Shown here in pieces: positions 49,812-59,229 of a DNA stretch of 64,000 bases (positions within the stretch are counted from its first letter, which is position 1; each line of letters opens with the position of its first letter). The translations under genes and the position numbers were made by a program. This DNA comes from Archangium lansingense (GTDB lineage: Bacteria > Myxococcota > Myxococcia > Myxococcales > Myxococcaceae): NCBI RefSeq assembly GCF_026626635.1, contig NZ_JAPNKA010000001.1, forward strand, positions 11,454,501-11,518,500, given 5' to 3'. The notes under the pieces are model-generated. The model worked only from the letters and a program-made list of their open reading frames with translations, ran no database searches and was not told the DNA's origin.

Positions 49812-50918
49812 ATGTCTTCTCCCTCCGAGCTTGCCGTCCTCAGCAAGAGCCAGCCCTTCCCCGTGCCCGCCAGGAGCTACCCGCTACCGGTGGACCCGGA
49901 CATGCTGGCCGTCCTCATCCCCACGCCCCAGCCCGGCGCGGTCGCCGCCATCCTGCTGGATGACACGCTGCGGCTGCTTCAGCTCGGCGACACCGAGGCC
50001 AACCTCACCAGGGTCGCCAAGAACTACATCCCCATGGTGTCCGCGGGAAACCTGGAGAGCGTCTCGCCCGCGGTACTGCCAGACACGTGCGTCTATCTCC
50101 AGTCCCGCTCGCTCATCCTCTACAACCTCGCCCGGAAGCAGCCCCAGTTGTTCATGATCACGCACTCGCTGGACGAGAGCGCCACCTGGGGCCGCTGGTT
50201 GTCGGTGGAGCCCCGGCGGATCGCCGTCCAGTTCCGGGATATGACGAACTACCTCGACACCGACAGGGTGCAGTTCCGCCTGCGCGTGCTCGACGTGAGC
50301 GGGCCGGAGGCGAAGAAGCTCGGCGAGCTCGACCTGGGCACCTCCGGGGACTTCGAGTGGGATGCCGGCAATGGGGTGCTGGTGTTGTGGCGGGACAAGC
50401 AGGTGCGAGCCTACGGGCCGGACCTGGCGGGCCCCATCGAGCACCCGCTGCTGGCCGCGCTCGGAGGTTTGGTGTCGGCAAGCCTCCAGCTGGATGAGCT
50501 GCGGCTTCATCCCACCCAACCCCTGGCCGTCTTCACCGTCCGAGGAAACGACCCCTCCGGCAAGGACGCATGCTCGCTCTGGCGAGCCACCTGGGCCGAG
50601 GGCAAGGCGAAGCTGGTGCCGCTGGCGGGCTTCTCCCCGCTCGAGAGCGTCCGCCTGGGCGAGTTCGCCCCCGAGGGCGGCTGGCTGGCGTACAGCAGCA
50701 CGTCCAAGGGCCTCACGCGCTTCTACGTCCAACAGGTGGAGGAGACGCCGGGTCCCCCCTTGGCGATGGGCTCCGTCGAGAACGTGGACCTGCTGTGTTG
50801 GACACGTGCCCCCCTGGCCCTGGCCGCCCTGGCGCCCGATACCCAGACCGTCACCCGCTGGAGCTTTGCCCGACTGCCCGCCGCGAAGGGGGCAGACGCC
50901 AGGCCGCCCACGAAGTGA
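49812..50918 (+). CDS. Candidate immunity or adaptor protein of the VgrG cluster
   Basis: This 368-residue protein has no signal peptide or membrane helix. It looks beta-rich with repeating strand-turn units (MLAVLIPTPQPGAVAAILLD, GDFEWDAGNGVLVLWRDKQV, LRLHPTQPLAVFTVRG, LGEFAPEGGWLAYSS), suggesting a WD40-like propeller. It starts 12 bp after the amidohydrolase stop and is surely co-transcribed. Its position fits an immunity protein protecting against the effector, or a loading adaptor. Sequence alone does not decide. Confidence 0.65.
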   Translation: MSSPSELAVLSKSQPFPVPARSYPLPVDPDMLAVLIPTPQPGAVAAILLDDTLRLLQLGDTEANLTRVAKNYIPMVSAGNLESVSPAVLPDTCVYLQSRSLILYNLARKQPQLFMITHSLDESATWGRWLSVEPRRIAVQFRDMTNYLDTDRVQFRLRVLDVSGPEAKKLGELDLGTSGDFEWDAGNGVLVLWRDKQVRAYGPDLAGPIEHPLLAALGGLVSASLQLDELRLHPTQPLAVFTVRGNDPSGKDACSLWRATWAEGKAKLVPLAGFSPLESVRLGEFAPEGGWLAYSSTSKGLTRFYVQQVEETPGPPLAMGSVENVDLLCWTRAPLALAALAPDTQTVTRWSFARLPAAKGADARPPTK

Positions 50919-50954
50919 GGGGCCGGGCACGTGGCGGGCGCTCCGCCACCCCAC

Positions 50955-50994
50955 GAGATGGCGCGGGTGGATTGCTTCTATCCCGCCTATACGC
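50955..50994 (+). repeat. Short IS-derived repeat
   Basis: GATGGCGCGGGTGGATTG recurs at 44445-44462, inside the IS91-derived block, and CTTCTATCCCGCCTATACGC recurs at 32347-32366. The joint suggests an old element end between the vgrG cluster and the next gene. Confidence 0.55.
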
Positions 50995-51011
50995 GACGGG
51001 GGCCAGGGGGC

Positions 51012-52265
51012 TCAGGGGAATGAGACGCGTTCGAGCACCATGGACTGAAGCCCCTCTGGCGTAGCGACCATCTCCCGGACGACGTAGGTGGCATGAGTGA
51101 CGTCACCCGCCATGTCGAAGTCAATGTCGCCACTGGCGCCTTGGAAGTCCAGGTCGGCGCCGGCGTTCTGCGCGGCCCGCATGAATTCGTCGGCGCCGAC
51201 CCCCACCATCACAGGCGTCGCCGAGTCGGGTCGTGACACGTCGCGCAGATGCGCGCGAACGGCGGCTGCGCTGTTCTCGCGCCCCTGGACCATGGCGAGC
51301 GCCGCCAGATAGACAGCGTCGTAAACAAACTCATACTCTGGCTCCTCGCCCACCGTGCGGCGGTAGGATTCGGCGAATTTGACGTAGTTGGGGCTGTCGA
51401 GGGGAAAGCTGGGAGCGGTGCTCCGCATCCCGACGAGGATTTCGGGCGGCGTGTTATCAATGAGGAGTTGACCGCTGTTGGCATCGCCGCCGTAGAGCGC
51501 GGGCCTGGGTACGGGATTGCGAACCTGAAGCGCCCTGAGGATACCGGCCGTGTCCTGCCCGAATCCGATGATGGCAATGGCTGGCGGGGAACCACTGGCC
51601 AGGAGTTGTTCCACCTCTTGCTCGAATCCTTCGAACTTCCCCACCGGATAGGAAACGTAGGCCAGAACCTGCCCTCCCGTTTGCTCGAAGCCGGTCCGGA
51701 GCACGGAGGCCAGGCCGTTGCCATAGGGATCGTCACGGTGGATGATGGCGAGTCCATCCATGCCATCCCTCCGGATGAGATTGGCCAGCACGAGGCCCTG
51801 TACAGCATCCGAGGGGGGCGTACGCCAGATCAAGTCGTTGTCGGCAAGACCGGTGATGGCTGGGGAGGTGGCCCCCGTGGCAATGAGAGGGACGCCACGC
51901 GCCACGACGGTATCCTTGACCGCGACGACATTGGCGCTGGCATCCGGACCGATGATGGCCACGACGCCGGCATCGGCGAGCTCGTTCACGGCGGCAACCG
52001 AGATGCTCGGGCTCTCGGGCAACCCCGTCCTGGTGTCGCGCAGGATGAGGTCCAGCTTCTTGCCGTTGACCCCTCCGGCCTCGTTGATCTCCTTGAGCGC
52101 CAGTCGTGCCGACTTTTCGGCCCCGAGGCCAATGAACGCCGACGGACCGCTGAAGGGCGCCAGGAACCCGAGGTGTATCGTATTTGGATCGGGCGGGGGG
52201 GGTGGGGGGGCCACCGAAAGGTCGCACCCGAGGAAGAGCAGAGCAACCACTGATGCCAGCCGCAT
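51012..52265 (-). CDS. ABC-type branched-chain amino-acid binding-protein-like lipoprotein
   Basis: This 417-residue protein begins MRLASVVALLFLGCDLS, a lipoprotein signal, followed by a Pro-rich linker. The type I periplasmic binding fold (Peripla_BP_6) is clear: IHLGFLAPFSGPSAFIG, ALKEINEAGGVNGKKLDLIL, VVAIIGPDASANVVAV, PLIATGATSPAIT, LAIIHRDDPYGNG and YEFVYDAVYLAALAM. No permease or ATPase lies nearby. It follows the TonB receptor by 13 bp on the same strand, an unusual partnership. The pair may take up or sense a nutrient, or the protein may act as a periplasmic sensor. Confidence 0.88.
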   Translation of the reverse strand: MRLASVVALLFLGCDLSVAPPPPPPDPNTIHLGFLAPFSGPSAFIGLGAEKSARLALKEINEAGGVNGKKLDLILRDTRTGLPESPSISVAAVNELADAGVVAIIGPDASANVVAVKDTVVARGVPLIATGATSPAITGLADNDLIWRTPPSDAVQGLVLANLIRRDGMDGLAIIHRDDPYGNGLASVLRTGFEQTGGQVLAYVSYPVGKFEGFEQEVEQLLASGSPPAIAIIGFGQDTAGILRALQVRNPVPRPALYGGDANSGQLLIDNTPPEILVGMRSTAPSFPLDSPNYVKFAESYRRTVGEEPEYEFVYDAVYLAALAMVQGRENSAAAVRAHLRDVSRPDSATPVMVGVGADEFMRAAQNAGADLDFQGASGDIDFDMAGDVTHATYVVREMVATPEGLQSMVLERVSFP

Positions 52266-52278
52266 CCCTGAGACCTTT

Positions 52279-54393
52279 CTACAGCTCGAAGCTATAGCTG
52301 ATGATGGCATGTCGACCCCAGGCCGGTAGATCGACCCCTCCGAACCCAGGCTCGGCGCTTCGGGTATCCAGCAGGTTGTCGAGCCTGAGCTGCAGCGTGT
52401 GTGGCCCCCACGACTTGTAATAGGCGAGATCGAGCGACACGTACGCGGGCAGCTCGTAGGGGAGCAGGAGGTTGTCTCGGATGTTGGAAACAGAGGCGCG
52501 GCGCTGTGAGGCGAAGCGCAGCGCGGTCGCCAGGTTTCCCCAGACCAGGTGCCGGTACTGCCAGCGAAGTTGCGCGGACAGCCGTGGAAAGCGCTCCGAG
52601 GGATTGGAAACCTCACCGAGAAAGACGTCGGAGACCACCGTGTCGGTGTGCTGATACGCGGCGTTCGCGCTCAGGATGTGCCGGCCGCGAAACCACTTCG
52701 CCTCGGCCTCCAGGCCCATGCCATCCTGGTGTGCGATGTTCCTGGCCTGGAGATTGGCGCCCGTCGGCACGAGCTCCACCTTGTCGCTGACCCTGCCGAG
52801 GAACGCGTCCACCGTGAAGGCCAGCTCCGAAACCGGTCGCCAATGCACCTCCGCCTCGAGCAGGCGGGCCGTCTCGGGACGCAGGTCCGGGTTGCCAATC
52901 ACTTCTCCCGGGAAGAGCGGTTGGGAATAGAGCTGCAGTGCCGCTGGGGCCTTGAACGAGGTTCCATACAACAACTTGGCGGTCATCCGCTCGCTCGGTG
53001 TCCAGACCGCGCCCAGCCGGTAGTTGGTGGACCCTCCGTAGATGTTGTGTTGGTCATAGCGGATGTTGGCCGTCACTCCCAGCACGTCCAGGGGATGAAC
53101 GATCCCCTGCGCATAGACTCCGGTGTTGATGAAGAGCTTGTGCCCTGCTTCGGCGCTCGTGCGCGTCTCCTGCCCGGTCTCTCGGTCGACGGTGAAGATC
53201 TCGATCAAATCTTCATTGTCCCGGGTCCAGTCCACGCCCAGGGTCAGCGAGTCGTCCGTGAAGATGCGCCACCGCCCTTCGAGCACCGCGTCCCAGGCGT
53301 CGTAGCCGAACTTCCTGCGCGGAAACGTCTGGGGCGCGCCGGTGCTCAGCCGCTCGTCCTTGCTGGGGCCACCACTGGCGAAGGCGAGGCTCCCGGTCAG
53401 CGAAAGCCGCTCCACGGGGGTCACGTTGGCCCTGGCCCGTGCATCGACGGTGCGCAGCGCGACGCGGTTCTCATGGGTGAGCGTGCCAAAGTCCAGGAAC
53501 TCGGCAATCGAATCGAGCTCGCCATAGCGCCCCGACAGCTCGCCCTCCACCCTCCCCTTGCGCAGCCGGACATTGCCGTACGCGCTGACATCCCGGGTGA
53601 TCGCCTTGCGCGATTCGAGGTTGTCCGCGGACTGGAAGGTTTCGAACCTGGGCGACGAGCGCGGAAGTCTTCTTCCGTTGTAGTCGCTGTACAGGCCGGA
53701 GGCGCCCAGGGTCGCGCTCCACCACTCTCCTCCACCGATGAAGGCGCCGCTCAGTCCTACTCCCAGGTCGTCGTTCACTCTCACCCGCGCGCCACCCGTG
53801 GTCTCTGTTCGGCTCTGGCGGCTGATGATGTTCACCACGCCGAAAAAGGCGTTGGCGCCATAGAGCGCGGACACCGGACCCCGCACCACCTCGATGCGCT
53901 CCACCAGTTCGATGGGAATCAGCTGCGGCCCCAGGAGATTGGTGGTGTCGGAGCGGAATGACACCTGCTGCCCGTCAATCATCACCTTGAGAATCTTGCT
54001 GTACCCGCGCTGCCCCCCGGTGATGCCCCGTACCCCACAGTCGGCGGTCAGATAGTCGTCGATGCAATAGATGCCCGGCACCATCGTGAGCGCCTCGCCC
54101 ACCGAGTTGAATCCCCAGCTGCGGATGTCCTCGCGGGTGATGACCGACACGATGGACGGCACCTCGCGCACGGTGGTCGGCTTCTTCGTCGGCGTCTCCA
54201 CCTCGAGGTTCATCAAGTCCTCGAGGGACAACTCCTCTATGTCAATGGGCTTCTTCTCCGCCTCTGAAGGCTCCTCCGCCGCTCCTGGAGCCGCCACCAT
54301 TCCCAAGGCCACCGCGAGCAGGGGAAGGACGGATTGGAACCGGGAGCTTCTGACGCGGCGGCTCCGTGCCCACCTCTTCATGAAGCAGCTCAT
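52279..54393 (-). CDS. TonB-dependent outer-membrane receptor
   Basis: This 704-residue protein has a signal peptide (about 1-40, ending APGAAEE). The TonB box is not clearly seen. The plug domain (about 60-185) carries VREVPSIVSVITREDIRSWG, ALTMVPGIYC, GVRGITGGQRG, VMIDGQQV and IERIEVVRGPVSALYGANAF, and is followed by a 22-strand barrel ending IISYSFEL with a terminal aromatic pattern. Two Cys (GIYCIDDYLTADC) in the plug could form a disulfide. The ligand is unknown; no haem or siderophore genes adjoin. The start is uncertain between 54393 and 54381. It is co-directional with the binding protein 13 bp downstream. Confidence 0.92.
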   Translation of the reverse strand: MSCFMKRWARSRRVRSSRFQSVLPLLAVALGMVAAPGAAEEPSEAEKKPIDIEELSLEDLMNLEVETPTKKPTTVREVPSIVSVITREDIRSWGFNSVGEALTMVPGIYCIDDYLTADCGVRGITGGQRGYSKILKVMIDGQQVSFRSDTTNLLGPQLIPIELVERIEVVRGPVSALYGANAFFGVVNIISRQSRTETTGGARVRVNDDLGVGLSGAFIGGGEWWSATLGASGLYSDYNGRRLPRSSPRFETFQSADNLESRKAITRDVSAYGNVRLRKGRVEGELSGRYGELDSIAEFLDFGTLTHENRVALRTVDARARANVTPVERLSLTGSLAFASGGPSKDERLSTGAPQTFPRRKFGYDAWDAVLEGRWRIFTDDSLTLGVDWTRDNEDLIEIFTVDRETGQETRTSAEAGHKLFINTGVYAQGIVHPLDVLGVTANIRYDQHNIYGGSTNYRLGAVWTPSERMTAKLLYGTSFKAPAALQLYSQPLFPGEVIGNPDLRPETARLLEAEVHWRPVSELAFTVDAFLGRVSDKVELVPTGANLQARNIAHQDGMGLEAEAKWFRGRHILSANAAYQHTDTVVSDVFLGEVSNPSERFPRLSAQLRWQYRHLVWGNLATALRFASQRRASVSNIRDNLLLPYELPAYVSLDLAYYKSWGPHTLQLRLDNLLDTRSAEPGFGGVDLPAWGRHAIISYSFEL

Positions 54394-54670
54394 GCTCCAA
54401 CCCCCCCACGACGGACGGAGAGACTCGTCACGCCTTCCGCCCACCGCCTTCGACCCACTCGGATGGGGGGCCTCTGCCCCCGCTACGGAGGCCCGCAGAC
54501 ACCCCAGCAGCTGGCAATGAGTGATGGCCGAGGTTGACCGCACACGAACGGAACGGTGTGGCGGCTTCACGGGAACAGCAATCAGCCCCCGGGTCGGAGG
54601 ACGGCGTCGTTCACTCCCGTACTTCGGACACCCGACCGAGAGCCTCGCCTCGAACGTCCCGGGGCCGGAG

Positions 54671-55327
54671 TCATGAGCAGCAACTCGAACCGCAGCCGCT
54701 CTCAACACGCCCCAACTCCCTGCCTCTCTCCTCATGCGTGGGCGGCCAGGGTTGGGGGCCCCCATGGGGTTGCTCCGTAAAGTGGTGGCCAATACCCAGC
54801 TTTTGAAGCACCCGATCCACGGTGGCGATGGCTGCGTCGACATCCTTCCAGTGGGCGACTTTCACTGACATCCGAAGCGACTCGTAATCGTCCCTGAGGT
54901 CACCGCAAACACCCATCCCAATACCAATCACGAGAATCCCCTGCTTCTTCAGTTCCGCTGCAACCATCAACCCAACCAGCGTAGCGCCCACCTCGGGGCA
55001 TACCTCTGGGCCATCGTCGGCTGTAGGGACACACTCGGGCTCGCCCCAGCCAGACGGAGTCGAACGCCCCAGGACAATTCGCCGTCCGCCACCTCGCCCA
55101 TGCACGCGGATGTAGGCGCTCGAGTCAGTGTCCTTCTTGCCGCAGAATAGCGGGGCGTCGATCCTCGGGCCTTCTGTGGACGCAATGAGAGTCTTGAGCT
55201 GCGCTGGCGATCCACCAGGGCCCGGGTCACACTCGTTGGCTTGGGCCTTCAAGCTAGCGCAGGACGTGGTGAAGGCCGTCGAGGCGATGCACACCAACAC
55301 GAAAGGCAACGATCGGAGTCGGTCCAT
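54671..55327 (-). CDS. Small lipoprotein with repeat-derived C-terminus
   Basis: This 218-residue protein begins MDRLRSLPFVLVCIASTAFT and has a signal ending in Cys (TTSC). The body (about 25-180) has GPRIDAPLFCGKK, YIRVHGRGGGRRIVLGRS, VGLMVAAELKKQGILVIGIG and SLRMSVKVAHWKDVDAAIATVD, with no known family. The last about 35 residues (from FTEQPHGGPQPWPP) are encoded by an interspersed repeat also present at 32219-32262, so the original end was replaced by repeat DNA. Bases 54394-54670 contain no gene; 55328-55655 likewise. Confidence 0.6.
   Translation of the reverse strand: MDRLRSLPFVLVCIASTAFTTSCASLKAQANECDPGPGGSPAQLKTLIASTEGPRIDAPLFCGKKDTDSSAYIRVHGRGGGRRIVLGRSTPSGWGEPECVPTADDGPEVCPEVGATLVGLMVAAELKKQGILVIGIGMGVCGDLRDDYESLRMSVKVAHWKDVDAAIATVDRVLQKLGIGHHFTEQPHGGPQPWPPTHEERGRELGRVESGCGSSCCS
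54737..54778 (+). repeat. Interspersed repeat, second copy
   Basis: This matches 32219-32262 (GGGCGGCCAGGG.TGGGGG, then CCCCATGGGGTTGCTCCGT). Here it overlaps the 3' coding end of the minus-strand lipoprotein gene. Confidence 0.6.
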
Positions 55328-55655
55328 TCCATGGAATGTACTTGGCCAGCACCTCACCCAGGACAATGTCGGGGAGAGGTCTGTGCCAGCGCGGGGAGCG
55401 TCACCAGCGAGGCGGCGAGGAGGGTGAGCAGCCGGCACAGGCGACGGCATGGCCCGCGGGCAAGGCACATGGGGGAGACGCTCATCGGACGCTCCGAGGA
55501 GGATGAGTGCGGTGCATGACGCCAGTAGAGCCCTGAGAGGTGCCCCCCCTGGCGGGGCGTCTGGTTCGGCTTTATTTAAGCGAGACGTCTTGGAGTGCGG
55601 CAGAGGCCCCCCTGCAAGAACCCTCGTCAGTCCACATCGAAGAAGACCGAAGACA

Positions 55656-56327
55656 ATGCCAATCACCGCCAAACCGACGCCCGCCAAGAGCCTGCTCTCC
55701 CCCAAGGACCATACGCTGATCCTGATCGATCATCAGTCGCAGATGGCGTTCGCGACCCACTCGATCTCTGCCACCGAGCTGCGCACCAACACCGCTCTCG
55801 TGGCGCATGCCGCCGCTGGCTTTGGGGTCTCGACCATCCTGACGACGGTCGCCGAGAAGAGCTTCTCGGGCCCGATCTTCTCCGAGATCACCGAGGCCTT
55901 CCCTCGCGCCGAGGTCACCGATCGCACCTCGATGAACACCTGGGAGGACGCCAATGTGATCAAGCGCGTCAACGCGATCGGCAAGGACCGGCTGGTATTC
56001 GCGGGCCTGTGGACGTCGGTCTGCATCGTCGGCCCGACCCTGTCGGCGCTCGATCAGGGCTATGAGGTCTATGTGATCGCCGATGCCTGCGGCGACGTCT
56101 CGGCCGAGGCGCATGCGCGCGCGATGGAGCGGATGCTCCAGGCGGGTGTCCGGCCCATGACCTCGCTCCAGTACATGCTCGAGCTGCAGCGCGACTGGGC
56201 GCGCGCCGAGACCTATGACCTGACCACCGGCATCGCCAAGAAGTATGGCGGCGCCTACGGCCTGGGCATCATCTACGCCAAGACGATGTTCGGTGCCTCG
56301 GAAGGTGGCCACCCCAAGGCGTCCTGA
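55656..56327 (+). CDS. Isochorismatase-like hydrolase (YcaC type)
   Basis: This 223-residue cysteine hydrolase superfamily member has the catalytic Asp in TLILIDHQSQMAF, a Lys in AEKSFSG, and the nucleophile Cys in AGLWTSVCIVGPT with the preceding cis-peptide-type turn. YcaC-like proteins hydrolyse small amides or act on unknown amines. It is followed by an amidohydrolase gene and a DUF1275 transporter gene on the same strand, which points to catabolism of an amide compound. Codons such as TAT and GAT are more frequent than in neighbouring genes, suggesting acquisition, perhaps from an alphaproteobacterium. Confidence 0.87.
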   Translation: MPITAKPTPAKSLLSPKDHTLILIDHQSQMAFATHSISATELRTNTALVAHAAAGFGVSTILTTVAEKSFSGPIFSEITEAFPRAEVTDRTSMNTWEDANVIKRVNAIGKDRLVFAGLWTSVCIVGPTLSALDQGYEVYVIADACGDVSAEAHARAMERMLQAGVRPMTSLQYMLELQRDWARAETYDLTTGIAKKYGGAYGLGIIYAKTMFGASEGGHPKAS

Positions 56328-56403
56328 CCGCTGCTCCGCAGGCCGCCCGCGCTCCCGCCCGAGCTCCGGCGGCCGGCCTGCGTCACTTCAGAGGAAGCCC
56401 GCC

Positions 56404-58251
56404 ATGCCTGACACCCTGATCATCAATGCGAAGATCACAACGCTCGATCGCGCCAATCCCACGGCCGAGGCAGTCGCGATCCGCGACGACAAATTCCTGG
56501 TGGTGGGAGACGAGGCGACGGCTCGAGCCGCGGCCGGCCCGCGGGCGATCGTGATCGACGCCAAGGGACGCCGGCTGATCCCCGGGCTGATCGACAGCCA
56601 CCTCCACGTCATCCGTGGCGGGCTCAACTACAATATGGAGCTGCGCTGGGACGGCGTGCCGACGCTGGCCGACGCGATGGCCATGCTCAAGAGGCAGGCC
56701 GAGAACACCCCGCCTCCGCAATGGGTGCGCGTCGTGGGCGGCTTCACCGAGCATCAGTTCGCCGAGAAGCGCCTGCCGACGCTCGAGGAACTCAACGCCG
56801 CCGCGCCCGAGACGCCGGTGTTCATCCTGCACCTCTATGACCGCGCCCTGCTCAACGCCGCGGCGCTGCGCGCCGTGGGCTATACCAAGGATACGCCCAA
56901 CCCTCCCGGCGGCGAGATCGTTCGAGATGGTGCGGGCAACCCCACTGGCCTGTTGCTCGCCCAGCCGAACGCGATGATCCTCTATGCGACGCTCGCCAAG
57001 GGCCCCAAGCTTCCGCCCGAGTATCAGCTCAACTCGACCCGGCACTTCATGCGCGAGCTGAACAGCCTTGGCGTCACCAGCGTGATCGACGCGGGCGGCG
57101 GCTTTCAGAACTACCCCGAGGATTATCAGATCATCGAGAAGCTTCACCGGGACGGCGAGCTGACCCTGCGCATCGCCTACAACCTGTTCACGCAGAAGCC
57201 GAAGGACGAGCTCAAGGACTTCACGACCTGGTCAACGAAGGTGAAGCCCGGCGACGGCGACGACACCTATCGTCATAACGGCGCGGGCGAGATGCTCGTC
57301 TATTCGGCGGCCGACTTCGAGGACTTCCGGGTCGCCCGGCCCGACATGCCGCCCAGCATGGAGGCCGAGCTCGAGCCCGTCGTCCGACTGCTGGCCGAGC
57401 GACGCTGGCCCTGGCGGCTCCATGCCACCTACGACCAGACGATCGGACGCGCGCTCGATGTCTTCGAGAAGGTCAACCGCGACATCCCGCTCGCCGGCCT
57501 CCACTGGTTCTTCGACCATGCCGAGACGATCAGCGAGCGCAATATCGACCGGATCGCAGCGCTCGGCGGCGGCATCGCCGTCCAGCATCGCATGGCCTAT
57601 CAGGGCGAATATTTCGTCGAGCGCTATGGCGCCAGGGCCGCCGAGGTGACCCCGCCGATCCAGCGGATGCTGGCGGCCGGCCTGCCGGTCGGCGCGGGCA
57701 CCGACGCGACCCGTGTCGCGAGCTACAATCCCTGGGTATCGCTCTCCTGGCTCGTCACCTCGAAGACGGTGGGTGGTCTGCGCCTCTCCCCCGTAGCCAA
57801 CCGGCTCGACCGTGAGACCGCGCTGCGCCTGTGGACCGAGGCCAACACCTGGTTCTCGAACGAGCAGGGCAAGAAGGGCCAGATCAAAGCCGGCCAGCTC
57901 GCGGACCTGGCGCTGCTGTCCGACGACTACTTCTCGGTGCCCGAGGACAAGATCGCGACGCTGCGCTCGGTGCTGACCATTCTCGGTGGGAAGGTCGTCT
58001 TCGCGGAGGGCGATGATGCGAAGCTCGCGCCGCCGCTGCCCAAGCCAATGCCCGACTGGTCGCCGGTCACGAGCTTCGGGGGCTATTGGCGGGCGCCCCA
58101 GGCCCACACGAAGCGGGCCTCGGTCTGCGGCTGTCAGAGCGCATGCACGCTCCATGGCCATGATCATGCCGCTGCCCTGGGGGCCCGTGTTCCGGCCGCC
58201 GACCTCCAGAGCTTCTGGGGTGCGCTCGGCTGCGGCTGCTGGGCTGTGTGA
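56404..58251 (+). CDS. YtcJ-like metal-dependent amidohydrolase
   Basis: The 615-residue product starts MPDTLIINAKITTLDR. It has the amidohydrolase composite: an N-terminal beta sandwich, the metal HxH in LIPGLIDSHLHVIRGG, the central barrel with LHATYDQTIGRALD and HWFFDHAETIS, the late Asp in AGTDATRVASYNPW, and the returning sandwich (AGQLADLALLSDDYF). It belongs to the amidohydrolase 3 family. The last about 45 residues (CGCQSACTLHGHDHAAALGA) are Cys/His-rich and unusual for the family. It starts 76 bp after the isochorismatase-like gene. The two enzymes probably attack one substrate in turn. Confidence 0.88.
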   Translation: MPDTLIINAKITTLDRANPTAEAVAIRDDKFLVVGDEATARAAAGPRAIVIDAKGRRLIPGLIDSHLHVIRGGLNYNMELRWDGVPTLADAMAMLKRQAENTPPPQWVRVVGGFTEHQFAEKRLPTLEELNAAAPETPVFILHLYDRALLNAAALRAVGYTKDTPNPPGGEIVRDGAGNPTGLLLAQPNAMILYATLAKGPKLPPEYQLNSTRHFMRELNSLGVTSVIDAGGGFQNYPEDYQIIEKLHRDGELTLRIAYNLFTQKPKDELKDFTTWSTKVKPGDGDDTYRHNGAGEMLVYSAADFEDFRVARPDMPPSMEAELEPVVRLLAERRWPWRLHATYDQTIGRALDVFEKVNRDIPLAGLHWFFDHAETISERNIDRIAALGGGIAVQHRMAYQGEYFVERYGARAAEVTPPIQRMLAAGLPVGAGTDATRVASYNPWVSLSWLVTSKTVGGLRLSPVANRLDRETALRLWTEANTWFSNEQGKKGQIKAGQLADLALLSDDYFSVPEDKIATLRSVLTILGGKVVFAEGDDAKLAPPLPKPMPDWSPVTSFGGYWRAPQAHTKRASVCGCQSACTLHGHDHAAALGARVPAADLQSFWGALGCGCWAV

Positions 58252-58318
58252 GAGGCCACATGCGCTGTAGCGGTCGAGCAGTCTCGAGAGCCGTTTGCGT
58301 TTCCGAGAGGCACTGGAC

Positions 58319-59020
58319 ATGACCCCGCCCGCTCGCACCTCCGCGCCGCCGCTGACGTGGCTGGCCCTGCTGCTGTCGGTGACGACCGGCCTGGTCGACG
58401 CAATCAGCGTGCTCGGGCTCGGCAAGGTCTTCACCGCTAACATGACCGGCAATGTCGTGTTCCTGGGCTTCGCGGTCGTCGGAACGCCGGGCTTCCACTT
58501 CCCGCCCTATCTCGCCGCGATGCTGTTCTTCCTGATCGGCGCATTGATCGCCGGGCAAACCGGGAGGGCGCAGCGCGGCAAGCCGCTGCGGCGCTGGCTG
58601 CTGCTCGCGGCGATGATTGAGACCCTGGCGCTCTGGCTCGCGGCCATCATCGCCACCGGGTTCGACATCGCGTCGCAGTCGCCCAGCGCCGCCCTCTACG
58701 CGATCATCACGCTGACGGCGCTCGCCATGGGCTTCCGCAATGCCACGATTCGCCAGCTCAAGATCCCCGAGGTCACCACCACCGTCCTCACGCTGACCCT
58801 GACGGGCCTTGCGGCGGATTCGACGCTGGCGGGCGGGACCAATCTCAACTGGGCACGCCGGCTGGGCAGTGTCATTGCGATCTTCGCGGGCGCGTCGCTC
58901 GGCGCCGCGCTGGTATTCCATGTCGGGCTGGTCGCCCCGCTGATTCTGGCCGGGTTCCTCGTGCTGGCCGGGACGGCCGTCTGCGCGCTGCATCCGGCAT
59001 CGACGCAGCCGATCGGCTGA
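58319..59020 (+). CDS. YoaK/DUF1275 family membrane protein
   Basis: This 233-residue protein with six likely membrane helices carries the DUF1275 signature: SVTTGLVDAISVLGLGKVFTAN, MTGNVVFLG, AMGFRNATIRQLKIPEVTTT and VLTLTLTGLAADS. The family is thought to comprise small-molecule transporters, but substrates are not established. It is the last gene of the isochorismatase-amidohydrolase set (67 bp behind the amidohydrolase) and shares its codon style, so it may import the substrate or export the product. Confidence 0.88.
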   Translation: MTPPARTSAPPLTWLALLLSVTTGLVDAISVLGLGKVFTANMTGNVVFLGFAVVGTPGFHFPPYLAAMLFFLIGALIAGQTGRAQRGKPLRRWLLLAAMIETLALWLAAIIATGFDIASQSPSAALYAIITLTALAMGFRNATIRQLKIPEVTTTVLTLTLTGLAADSTLAGGTNLNWARRLGSVIAIFAGASLGAALVFHVGLVAPLILAGFLVLAGTAVCALHPASTQPIG

Positions 59021-59084
59021 GCGGGTCAAATGTCGCCGAAAGCGTATCGGAGGGGATTCGCAGGACCCTCCCTTCCTCAGCCCT

Positions 59085-59229
59085 GCGCGGCAACCCGGAC
59101 GAGCGCTACCAGAGTGGCGGTGAGATGAGGGACGAGCTGTGCGCGTGGCTGGGCGGCAAGGGCAAGCGGTTCGGACGCTCCAGGGCAGCGGCAGAACTGC
59201 GAGCCCTCGACCGCGACAAGCCAAATTGA
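59085..59229 (+). pseudogene. Ser/Thr kinase tail fragment
   Basis: The frame reads NPDERYQSGGEMRDELCAWL then GGKGKRFGRSRAAAELRAL. This resembles the last helix of a Hanks kinase domain plus linker. The catalytic part is absent. A weak REP-like motif lies just upstream at 59031-59060. Bases 59230-59796 contain no gene I can support. Confidence 0.55.

Noticed and set aside
54394..54670. Cobalamin riboswitch upstream of the TonB receptor
   Set aside because: I searched the leader by eye for the B12-box and the conserved GCCACTG core and did not find them.
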